Origin: LSUCC0057 sp042091915
GTDB lineage: Bacteria > Pseudomonadota > Gammaproteobacteria > Pseudomonadales > Porticoccaceae
Length of the DNA: 39,673 bases
Direction: 5' to 3'
Assembly (NCBI GenBank): GCA_042091915.1
Contig: JBELGO010000005.1
Location: 1 to 39,673, forward strand
The notes beneath the pieces are model-generated. The model worked only from the letters and a program-made list of their open reading frames with translations, was not told where the DNA came from and made no database searches. The position numbers were made by a program, and so were the translations under genes. The number at the start of each line of letters is the position of its first letter. Positions within the stretch are counted from its first letter, which is position 1. Below, in pieces: positions 7,633 through 15,228 of the stretch.

Positions 7633-8951
7633 AGCGCGGTGCTGTCTTGCTCGAGTAGTCCGGGTATATTTTTGATCTCGACAAAAGCCTCGTCGCGTAT
7701 CTCTTGCAGCCAAACCTGAAGTTCGGCGTCAAACTTTCGCTGGCTGAGCAAGTTGCGGGCGCGATTGCGCAAAATTTCGTTGCTGAAATCTTGGTTGCGT
7801 CGCTCAGTGACTTGAAGAATGTGCCAGCCAAACTGCGACTGGAATGGCGCGCTGACGTCATCGAGTGCAATGGAGCTCATAATTTGTTCGAACTCAGGTA
7901 CAAACATTCCCGGAGTAGACCAGCCGAGCTCTCCGCCAGAGAGTGCGGAACCTTTGTCCTCCGAGTATTCGCGGGCCAGATCAGCAAAATCTTCACCATC
8001 CAGCAGACGTTGACGCAAACCTTCAAGCTCTGCCACAGTCTGTTGCGGATCGCGGATTTGATTCGGGGAAAGGAGAATGTGGCGGGCAAAATGTTGCTCA
8101 ATCAGCTGTTCGCCACCGCCGCGACGATCGAATAACTTGAGGATATGCCATCCAGCGCCGCTCTCTAATACCTGACTTACTTCGCCGGGCTCCAGCTGGG
8201 CTACTGCAGTGCTAAAGAGCTCGGGGAGTTCTGCACTATTGCGCCAACCTAGGTCGCCGCCTTGGGTCGCGGAGCTGTCGTTGGAGTAGCTCAATGCCAG
8301 TGAGGCAAAGTCGGCGCCATTTTGTGCTTGGCTGGCTAGATCTTCGGCTTGGGCTATCAGCTCAAGGCGCTCTGGGTCGCTCAGAGCAGAGCGCTTGCTG
8401 AGCAGGATATGACCTACCCGCACTTCCGAGGCACTGAGCAGTTGACCCTCTTGTGAATTTAAGAAATTGTCGAGTTCGCGATCGCTAATGCGAATACGGC
8501 GCATGACGTTGCCCTGTTGCACACGGCGCAGGATCATTTCTGTGCGAATTTGTTCGCGCAAGCCAGCGTAACCACCGGCTTGTTCCTCTACTGCGGCAAT
8601 ATATTGCTCTACGCTTACCTCAGAGCTGGCCGCCAGTCTAGCTATCGCTTGGTTAATCTCTTCGTCTGCGATACGCACTCCAGCTCGCAGTCCCAGGTTG
8701 AGTTGTAAACGTTCAGAGATAAGCCGTTCAATCACTTGCGCTGCCAGCATCTGTGGCGGAGGCAGGTTACCGCCAGAGCGCTCTATTTGCGCATAGATAT
8801 CTTCAAGCCGCTGCTCGAGCTCGCTCTGCATGACGACATCTTCATCGACAATAGCGGCGATGCGATCGACCACTTGCAGTTGAGCTGCGGCCGTCGCAGA
8901 GAATGCCAAAAGTAGAGCCGCTAGGGCACGGGGGACGTTGTTAAAAATCAT
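7629..8951 (-). CDS. surA: Periplasmic chaperone and peptidyl-prolyl isomerase SurA
   Basis: SurA escorts unfolded outer-membrane proteins, including LptD, across the periplasm. The chosen ATG (8951) begins MIFNNVPRALAALLLAF, a clear Sec signal peptide likely cut after AAA before QLQVVDRIAAIVD. A GAGAAG lies just upstream. In-frame starts 12 and 18 bases further up are possible. The mature part has the N-terminal chaperone segment and two parvulin domains, one from about SEVRVGHILL and one from about RHILLSPNQI. The product is 440 residues, near the usual 430. It overlaps the end of lptD by 11 bases. Confidence 0.95.
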   Translation of the reverse strand: MIFNNVPRALAALLLAFSATAAAQLQVVDRIAAIVDEDVVMQSELEQRLEDIYAQIERSGGNLPPPQMLAAQVIERLISERLQLNLGLRAGVRIADEEINQAIARLAASSEVSVEQYIAAVEEQAGGYAGLREQIRTEMILRRVQQGNVMRRIRISDRELDNFLNSQEGQLLSASEVRVGHILLSKRSALSDPERLELIAQAEDLASQAQNGADFASLALSYSNDSSATQGGDLGWRNSAELPELFSTAVAQLEPGEVSQVLESGAGWHILKLFDRRGGGEQLIEQHFARHILLSPNQIRDPQQTVAELEGLRQRLLDGEDFADLAREYSEDKGSALSGGELGWSTPGMFVPEFEQIMSSIALDDVSAPFQSQFGWHILQVTERRNQDFSNEILRNRARNLLSQRKFDAELQVWLQEIRDEAFVEIKNIPGLLEQDSTAL

Positions 8952-11481
8952 CGCGCTTCTCATAACCAAAAATACCGTTGCTAAGTGTAGAGTCTACCCG
9001 GTTACTGCTGCCGGCTAGGCCTTTAAATTGTATTTGAAAGAGTATCCCATTGCTGGTCTCGAGACTCTGGTCCGGTATCGCCAGCAGATCGCTGCGCTCT
9101 AAGTGACGACGTGCGACGAGACTAGCACGCCAACAGCAACTGTCATACTCGAGGCCGGCAAATAGTTCAATGTCGCGGCCGTGGGTAAGATCGCGATTCC
9201 AGCGCGCCACCCAGCGCATATTGCCAAACAGCGGTGCAACTACAGAGAGATCGAGTTGTTCGATAGCCTGCGAGTAAAAGAGTTCCCTATCCTCTACCTG
9301 ATAAGAGGCATTGGCGCGTTGTGTGTAACGGTAGGCCAAATTGGCCAGTGCGCCATCCTCGCGTTTGTAACGCATAGAAAAACTGCCGCGCTGCACTCGG
9401 TTATCTTCGCGATCGTAGCTGATATCGCCAGTGAGTTGCCACTGCTTGGAGAGTTGAGCGTCAAACGAACTCGCCAAAGAGTTCTCGGCGAAGGGGCTGT
9501 AACCTAGAGCATCATAGAGTGTGATTTGCGGCTCCTGCAATGACCAGGTATGCGCGAGACTAACTTGCCAAAGCTGGCGTCCGTCAGCGTCTAAATGGCG
9601 GCTGGTGATAGCGCCGGTGAGTCGCTGCGCGTCGCCCACTCGATCGCCACCAACGAAACGGTTGGCGCGAAATTGGCTCTCGTAGGTCGGAGTCATCAAC
9701 AGGCTGTCAAAGTTGGGGAGTTCACTCTGATCGCGGTGGCTGTTGTGCAGATAGAAGAGCCGCGGTTCGAGAGTTTGTGTTCCGGTGAGCCCTTGGCGCT
9801 CAAAGAACAAGCCGCTATCAAGCGAGGCTGTGGGCACTGTCACTGAGGGTTGATCATCAATCAGTGTTCCTGCTGGGTTGTCGAGCTGATAGGCGAGGTG
9901 ATGGGTACCGACGGTCGGTTTGATATAGCCCCAACCCCACTGTTTATTCCAACTCAGCTTGTAGTGGCTGCGCAAACGGCTGCCAGTAGCAAGCGTTGTA
10001 TCGTCGTGCTCAAACTGACTGAGTTGGTTGTCGAGCGAAAGTACCCAGCGGCGCTTGAAACTATAGCGACCGTTGGCTACCAATTCGGGTGCAAGGGTAT
10101 ATTGCGGATCCAGTTCAAAACTGATGATTTGGTAATCCTCAACGGCTATCCCCAGCTGCCAAATCTCGCCGCGATAGCCTAGAGCCGCCGTGCGGTTGAG
10201 GTAGGAGGCTGACTCAGTTTCAATGGATTGATTGCCAAAGTCGCGCAAGTAGTCGCGATCACTCACTTCGTTGTAACTGATGCGGGTAAACAAGTTGCCA
10301 ATATCGCCGCTATGGTCCAGCGCGACCATCGAGCGGTCTTCACCTTCATAGCTGGGTCTGAGCACAGTGTCCTCTTCGCCGCCACCGCTATCGTCTGCCA
10401 AAAATGCGGTGCTGAGTGATGTGTTGGACCAGCGGTTGAGATAGCGCCCTTCAACGCCGAGACTAAAGCCTCTTTCGGTCAGCAAGCGCGGAGTGAATGT
10501 AATGTCGTAGTTCTCTGCCAAGTTCCAATAAATGGGTTGTGCGTAATCGATGCCGTTGCGGCTGTTGCTACTAATTTCTGGGGACAAAAGTCCGCTTGAG
10601 CGGTTGTCGTTGATAGGAAATCGCAGCCAAGGAAAGTAAAAGACAGGCATGTCTTTTATCTCTAGGGTGGCGTCGCGCACAGTCGCAAATCCACTCGTTT
10701 CGTCAATGCTGATCTGGGCGGTGTTTAGCTGCCAATCATCACTGGTCGGTGGGCAGCTGGTATATGTGGCGTCTTGAATAGTCAGCTCGCCTTGTGCACT
10801 GCGCGAAAGGCGACCTGCAGTGCCGCGAATACTAGCGCCGTGAATCACATAAGTGGCTTGATCAATGCTCACCTCGCGGTGAGCTAGATTGAGGTCGGCG
10901 CGCTCTCCTAGAAGCAACAGACCGGGCTCGCGCATCTGTACATTTCCCTCGAGGGTCACGCGGCGATCATTTTGGTTGAGCGCGGCGCGGTCACTGCGCA
11001 CCTGTCGATACCCTTGAGAGATTTGGACATCACCGATGAGTTCGACGTCACCGTCTGCGTTCGCCTGTGTTTGGTCAGCGTTAACACGCAAGGGGGCGGA
11101 ACTCGGATCGCGCTGGGCATCGGGGTAGTCGCGGAGCGGTTCGACATATTCACCGCAGCAGTGAGAGGGGAGCTCGGCGCGGCGCTCGCTGGGCAGCTGC
11201 TCGATAGCGACCCAGTCGAGATTGTTATTGGGAGCGACGCGCGCCTCGTCAGTGCTGCTCTGCTGTGCCTTGAGGGCGGCCTGCAAACTGCGTTGGGGGC
11301 GTTTATAAGGTGCGCGAGCGCTGGGCTGTTGTTGGCAACTCCAGCCACCGTCCGCAGCAGTGCAGCGCCATTCGGGTGCCGTTTCTGGTTGCGCCGCTGC
11401 GGCAACAGCCGCGGGCAGTGCAGCAACACAAAATAGGGCAACCAGTGGATGGCGCGTAAAACGAGCGATAGACAGTGGCAC
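8941..11481 (-). CDS. lptD: LPS-assembly outer-membrane protein LptD
   Basis: LptD is the outer-membrane barrel that, with the lipoprotein LptE, inserts lipopolysaccharide into the outer leaflet. The 846-residue protein has a signal peptide (about 1-30), a Cys-containing extension (Cys40, Cys49, Cys108-Cys109) like that of Pseudomonas LptD, an OstA/LptA-like jellyroll (about 130-250) with Cys243, and a large C-terminal barrel. The adjacent pair Cys782-Cys783 near the end matches the cysteines that form the essential inter-domain disulfides in E. coli. It heads the - strand operon with surA. Its partner LptE is encoded at 14704-15219. Confidence 0.95.
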   Translation of the reverse strand: MPLSIARFTRHPLVALFCVAALPAAVAAAAQPETAPEWRCTAADGGWSCQQQPSARAPYKRPQRSLQAALKAQQSSTDEARVAPNNNLDWVAIEQLPSERRAELPSHCCGEYVEPLRDYPDAQRDPSSAPLRVNADQTQANADGDVELIGDVQISQGYRQVRSDRAALNQNDRRVTLEGNVQMREPGLLLLGERADLNLAHREVSIDQATYVIHGASIRGTAGRLSRSAQGELTIQDATYTSCPPTSDDWQLNTAQISIDETSGFATVRDATLEIKDMPVFYFPWLRFPINDNRSSGLLSPEISSNSRNGIDYAQPIYWNLAENYDITFTPRLLTERGFSLGVEGRYLNRWSNTSLSTAFLADDSGGGEEDTVLRPSYEGEDRSMVALDHSGDIGNLFTRISYNEVSDRDYLRDFGNQSIETESASYLNRTAALGYRGEIWQLGIAVEDYQIISFELDPQYTLAPELVANGRYSFKRRWVLSLDNQLSQFEHDDTTLATGSRLRSHYKLSWNKQWGWGYIKPTVGTHHLAYQLDNPAGTLIDDQPSVTVPTASLDSGLFFERQGLTGTQTLEPRLFYLHNSHRDQSELPNFDSLLMTPTYESQFRANRFVGGDRVGDAQRLTGAITSRHLDADGRQLWQVSLAHTWSLQEPQITLYDALGYSPFAENSLASSFDAQLSKQWQLTGDISYDREDNRVQRGSFSMRYKREDGALANLAYRYTQRANASYQVEDRELFYSQAIEQLDLSVVAPLFGNMRWVARWNRDLTHGRDIELFAGLEYDSCCWRASLVARRHLERSDLLAIPDQSLETSNGILFQIQFKGLAGSSNRVDSTLSNGIFGYEKRDDF

Positions 11482-11597
11482 AGCTGAATCCTTTATTATT
11501 AGTGGGCATTTTAACTGATATTTGACCCTGTGCTAGGGTTGTTGCCGAGCAATTCGGTTAGAATTCCTACAGCGGCAGAGTTGAGATGAGAGCATAG
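11482..11597. promoter_or_regulatory. Divergent promoter region between lptD and amgK
   Basis: This 116-bp gap must hold promoters for both the lptD cluster (-) and amgK (+). I see a perfect inverted repeat ACCCT (11525-11529) / AGGGT (11535-11539) around a 5-base centre, and a TAGAAT (11559-11564) that could be a + strand -10 without a good -35. No convincing sigma-E site for lptD could be assigned by eye. Confidence 0.3.
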
Positions 11598-12647
11598 ATG
11601 GACAGTGTTGAAGCGGAACAGCAAAAAGCGTTGCAACAGTGGTTGCAAAATCAGCTACCTGAGCATGCTGGCCTCCCTGTTTTGAGGCCGCTGCCCGGCG
11701 ATGCTGGTCAGCGTCGCTATTGGGAAATCGTTGATCAGCCCGATTATTTAGTCGCTAGCAGTCCACCGGAAAGTGAACCCAATCGAAGTTTTATCGCCTG
11801 TACGTTGCTTTTGGCCAGGAATGGACTACCGGTCCCCAAGCTTTTTGCGATAGATCTCTCGAGAGGCTTCTTTCTTTTGGAGCATCTAGGTCGTCAACCG
11901 TTGCGCAGTCTCTACCCCACTGATGGGGCGGACGCATTACAGCCCGCACTGTCGCTGCTCTCTTCTCTGGCAGCCATACCTGGCGCTGAACTGGCCGAGC
12001 TTCCTGAGTACGATCGCGCCAAATTAGTCGCCGAGATGGAGCTGTTCGAACAGTGGTTTGTCGCAGAACTGCTGAGCATAGAGTTAAACAAAGTGGAGCG
12101 AAGTGAGTTGGCCGCTCTGTATCAGCAGCTGGCAACCTCGGCCATTGAACAGCCGCAAGGCTTTGTTCACAGAGATTATCACTGTCGCAATATTATGCTT
12201 TCCGATACCCCTGCAGCAGAGTTACAACTGGGTATTATCGATTATCAAGATGCCGTGGTCGGGCCGCTCAGCTACGACCTGGTGTCACTGCTCAAGGATT
12301 GTTATTGGCAGTGGCCGTCAGCTACGCGAGAGGCATTGGTAGCTGAGTTTTACCGCCACAACATCGCCCCGCTTGAGGGCTCTCCGTCGCTTGCCGAATT
12401 CAGCCGTCAGTTTGATTGGATGGGGTTGCAGCGTCATATTAAGGTGCTGGGTATTTTTGCCCGCTTGGCTCTGCGCGACAATAAGCCGGGCTATTTGCAG
12501 GACTTGCCACTGGTGATTCACTACACGTTAGAGGTGGCGGCATGCTATCCACAGCTACAACCTTTTGCTGAATGGTTTAAAGCGCGGTTGATGCCGACCA
12601 TTGCCAAGCAGTCTTGGTTTGGCGAGCTGGGTGCGGCTGGCCAATGA
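11598..12647 (+). CDS. amgK: N-acetylmuramate/N-acetylglucosamine 1-kinase (AmgK), aminoglycoside-phosphotransferase fold
   Basis: AmgK phosphorylates MurNAc (or GlcNAc) at the anomeric position in the cell-wall recycling shortcut first described in Pseudomonas, which bypasses MurA and gives intrinsic fosfomycin tolerance. The 349-residue protein has the kinase fold: N-terminal lobe with PLPGDAGQRRYW, catalytic loop HRDYHCRNIM (191-200, Asp193 and Asn198) and the metal-binding IIDYQDAVVGP (Asp215). Its stop overlaps the murU start as ATGA, and it is divergent from lptD exactly as in Pseudomonas; that pairing is why I call AmgK and not a generic APH-family kinase. Confidence 0.9.
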   Translation: MDSVEAEQQKALQQWLQNQLPEHAGLPVLRPLPGDAGQRRYWEIVDQPDYLVASSPPESEPNRSFIACTLLLARNGLPVPKLFAIDLSRGFFLLEHLGRQPLRSLYPTDGADALQPALSLLSSLAAIPGAELAELPEYDRAKLVAEMELFEQWFVAELLSIELNKVERSELAALYQQLATSAIEQPQGFVHRDYHCRNIMLSDTPAAELQLGIIDYQDAVVGPLSYDLVSLLKDCYWQWPSATREALVAEFYRHNIAPLEGSPSLAEFSRQFDWMGLQRHIKVLGIFARLALRDNKPGYLQDLPLVIHYTLEVAACYPQLQPFAEWFKARLMPTIAKQSWFGELGAAGQ

Positions 12648-13333
12648 GAGCGATGATTCTGGCTGCCGGTGAAGGACGGCGTATGCGCCCACTCACCGAC
12701 AGTGTTCCAAAGCCTCTGTTGCCATTAGCCGGGCGGCCCATTATCGAGCACAGTTTGCAGAAATTAGTCGCCGCGGGCGTCTCTCAAATAGTCATCAATG
12801 TCAGCTGGCTGGGCGAACAAATAGTAGAGCACTTCGGCGACGGTAAGCGCTGGGGCGCCAGTATAGAGTGGTCGCGTGAGGCGACCCCGCTTGAGACCGC
12901 GGGTGCTGTAGTAAAGGCTTTACCACTGCTCGGCGATGAGCCATTTATATTGATCAATGGTGATATCTGGTGCGACTACCCGATCGAAAATCTGGTTGGC
13001 CGTGCAGCGCAGTTAACGCCTCAGCAGAACGCTCACCTGGTCATGGTCGATAATCCGCCGCATCACCCCGCGGGCGACTTCGCTATCACTAACGGTCAGC
13101 TCGCGTTGCCAAACAACGGCGGTGCGCTAACCTTTAGTGGCATCAGTGTGTGGCGTCCACAAGCTTTCCAGTCGTTGCCCTACTCATCTACCGCGCCGCT
13201 GCCACTGCGCGAAGTGCTACTGCCGCTGCTCTCCAAGGGGGGCGTAGCTGGTGAATATTGGCAGGGCCAATGGTGCGATATCGGCACCCCAGAGCGCCTT
13301 GCAGAGATAAACCGGAAGCTCAGCAGTGATTAG
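12644..13333 (+). CDS. murU: N-acetylmuramate alpha-1-phosphate uridylyltransferase
   Basis: MurU converts MurNAc-1-phosphate and UTP into UDP-MurNAc, the second step of the AmgK-MurU recycling route. The 229-residue product starts at ATG 12644, inside the amgK stop. A longer in-frame version has no family match upstream. The nucleotidyltransferase signature MILAAGEGRRMRPLTDSVPK (residues 4-23) is intact, followed by PLLPLAGRPIIEH and the metal-binding INGDIWCDYP. It ends near WCDIGTPERLAEIN, typical of this family. Confidence 0.92.
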   Translation: MRAMILAAGEGRRMRPLTDSVPKPLLPLAGRPIIEHSLQKLVAAGVSQIVINVSWLGEQIVEHFGDGKRWGASIEWSREATPLETAGAVVKALPLLGDEPFILINGDIWCDYPIENLVGRAAQLTPQQNAHLVMVDNPPHHPAGDFAITNGQLALPNNGGALTFSGISVWRPQAFQSLPYSSTAPLPLREVLLPLLSKGGVAGEYWQGQWCDIGTPERLAEINRKLSSD

Positions 13334-13673
13334 CTTGCCGATACGTTTTTGGCAGCTGAGTAGTGGGTGCCTCGCATTGGCGATTGCGCTGGGTTCGCTG
13401 CTGCCGCTCAATTCCGCCGTTGATATCGCCGGCTCAGACAAGCTGCATCATTTCGTTGCTTACTCACTGCTAACGTATCTTCTGGCGCGCAGCTACATCG
13501 CGACAATGGGTTGGTTGAAAGTAGCTATCGCCGCAGTGGCCTACGGGGCGGTTATTGAAGTTTTGCAGGCATTGAGCGGCTATCGCAGTGCCGAGTTAGG
13601 GGATTTATTGGCCAACACCTTAGGTTGTGTCGGCGGTTTGCTGATTTGTCAGTTAACCAAACGCTGGTTTTAG
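13326..13673 (+). CDS. VanZ-like small membrane protein
   Basis: A 115-residue protein with about four hydrophobic segments and the family landmarks DKLHHFVAYSLLTYLL (about 38-53) and the later YGAVIEVLQ and SAELGDLLANTLG. These match the VanZ/YfgH-like family, named after a teicoplanin-resistance accessory protein; the function of most members is unknown. The start is GTG (13326), overlapping murU by 8 bases, so it is probably co-translated with amgK-murU. Its stop shares bases with the stop of the convergent holA. A role in envelope metabolism is inferred only from the operon. Confidence 0.8.
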   Translation: MISLPIRFWQLSSGCLALAIALGSLLPLNSAVDIAGSDKLHHFVAYSLLTYLLARSYIATMGWLKVAIAAVAYGAVIEVLQALSGYRSAELGDLLANTLGCVGGLLICQLTKRWF

Positions 13674-14707
13674 CTGATCTCTACTTTGACGGTTGCGGCG
13701 GATAGCGGCGCTGCGCCAGCGATAGCCAGTGCCAGAGTTGTCAGCTCCTGCCAACCATCGGCCGCGCGGATACCTTTTGCTGCGCGGTCGATCGCAGCGA
13801 GCTGGTGAAGATACATACGCAGTTGAGCTGAGCGATTGCGCTGCAGAGCTCTTCTCATGGCGGCCATACGGTTAGACCATACCCCTACCTTTTTAAGCGC
13901 CGCCTCGCTGCCCAAGCCGCGCTCACAGAGTTCGGCAGCTTGCGCCAAACTGCGCAGATCGCGACCCAATGCCCACAGCAGCGGCAGTAACTCGCCACCC
14001 TCCGCGCGCATTCCGCGCAAAGAGCGCGCTACCGCTTGGGTGTCGCCTTCGAGCATGCGGTCTAAAAATTCCCAAGTGTTGTAGCGTGCACTGTCGGCAA
14101 CGACATTGGAGAGCCGTTGAGCATCGATCTGTCCATCTATCGCCAGCAGTTTGAGCTTTTCGATCTCTTGTACAGCGGCCAACAAATTGCCTTCTACGCG
14201 TTCGGCGAGCAGTGCCGCCGCCTCGTCATTAACCGCTATTCCCGCTTTTTTAAGCCGCTGCGCAATAAAGCGGGGCATTTGTGCTGCGCTGACTGCGGGT
14301 GCTTGAACAATGGCGCCGAGCGTATCAATTTTTTTTACCCAGGCACTGTTGAGGAGGGTTTTGTCGAGCTTGCCAGTGACCACTAGCAGCAGTTGATCGG
14401 AGTCTCGGCGCTCCAGCCATTCGATTATCGCTGCGCCTTTATCGGTCGGTTTGCCGCCAAGGCGAAGTTCAATGATTTTTCGGTTGGCAAATAGCGACAG
14501 TGCACTGGCCTCATGGTAGAGCGTGTCCCAGTTGAATCCGGCATCGCAGTGCAGAACCTCACGCTCGGCAAAGCCTGCATCGCGGGCAGTACTGCGCACC
14601 GAGTCGCACGCCTCTTGCACCAAGAGTGGCTCGTCACCGCTAATCAAATAAACCGGTAACAGCGGTTCTCGCAGCGTTGCAGAGAGCTTGTCGGCAAAGA
14701 TCTTCAC
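13670..14707 (-). CDS. holA: DNA polymerase III subunit delta
   Basis: The delta subunit opens the beta sliding clamp as part of the clamp loader. The 345-residue product begins KIFADKLSATL after a GTG start (14707) that shares GTGA with the lptE stop. Typical elements are PVYLISGDEPLLVQEACD, the LSLFANRKIIELRL stretch, and the C-terminal collar helices with NTWEFLDRMLEGD. It belongs to the leuS-lptE-holA operon, as in E. coli. Its end overlaps that of the VanZ-like gene by four bases. Confidence 0.94.
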   Translation of the reverse strand: MKIFADKLSATLREPLLPVYLISGDEPLLVQEACDSVRSTARDAGFAEREVLHCDAGFNWDTLYHEASALSLFANRKIIELRLGGKPTDKGAAIIEWLERRDSDQLLLVVTGKLDKTLLNSAWVKKIDTLGAIVQAPAVSAAQMPRFIAQRLKKAGIAVNDEAAALLAERVEGNLLAAVQEIEKLKLLAIDGQIDAQRLSNVVADSARYNTWEFLDRMLEGDTQAVARSLRGMRAEGGELLPLLWALGRDLRSLAQAAELCERGLGSEAALKKVGVWSNRMAAMRRALQRNRSAQLRMYLHQLAAIDRAAKGIRAADGWQELTTLALAIAGAAPLSAATVKVEIS

Positions 14708-15219
14708 TGGCTATTGCGCGACACAACCATCAGCTGGCGCAGCAGTTGATCAATAAGCTGTTGGCGCATCTCTTGTTCGACCAGTGCGCGTTCATTTTTG
14801 CTGGCGAGAATATTGTCCTCAATGTTTCTATAGAGTCGCTCAATTTTTACCGTCTGCGATTGGATGAGTGTCTCATCGCCGCGCTTGAACGAGAAGGTAA
14901 GCGCCATATTCAGTTGCTGTTCAGCAACTTTGATGGCCGATGTAACTGTGGCGACACGCTTGGCGACAGCAAAGGTTTCAATCACTAATGAGTGATCGGC
15001 TGAGGCGGTGTTGACCGGTACCCGTTGGCTCAACTCGCGCTCTAGCTGCAGAGCGATAGTGCGGTAACGATCTTCAGCAATGATGTGGATGCCGTCTATC
15101 TCTAGACGATCAAAGCCGGCACCGCGCAATTGCCAGCCGCAGCTGCTGACAACTAGACAGAATGCCAGAGCAAAAATAGCCGTGATGCGGTGACTTGTGT
15201 TACAACTTTGTGCAGACAT
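14704..15219 (-). CDS. lptE: LPS-assembly lipoprotein LptE
   Basis: LptE plugs the LptD barrel and helps deliver LPS to the outer leaflet. The 171-residue precursor has a signal peptide ending in a lipobox, VSSC, with lipidated Cys27, followed by the family-specific GWQLRGAG. Conserved residues are otherwise sparse, as usual for LptE. ATG at 15219 follows GGAGAGG. It lies between leuS and holA, the standard order, and its partner lptD is in the same window. Confidence 0.93.
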   Translation of the reverse strand: MSAQSCNTSHRITAIFALAFCLVVSSCGWQLRGAGFDRLEIDGIHIIAEDRYRTIALQLERELSQRVPVNTASADHSLVIETFAVAKRVATVTSAIKVAEQQLNMALTFSFKRGDETLIQSQTVKIERLYRNIEDNILASKNERALVEQEMRQQLIDQLLRQLMVVSRNSQ

Positions 15220-15228
15220 AGCCTCTCC

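Noticed and set aside
7633..7713. Extended N-terminus of pdxA
   Set aside because: It lies within surA and does not resemble PdxA; the ATGA overlap at 7629-7632 supports the shorter start.
11482..11597. Sigma-E promoter for lptD
   Set aside because: TCAAA-like -10 is present on the - strand but no GGAACTT-like -35 at the right distance.
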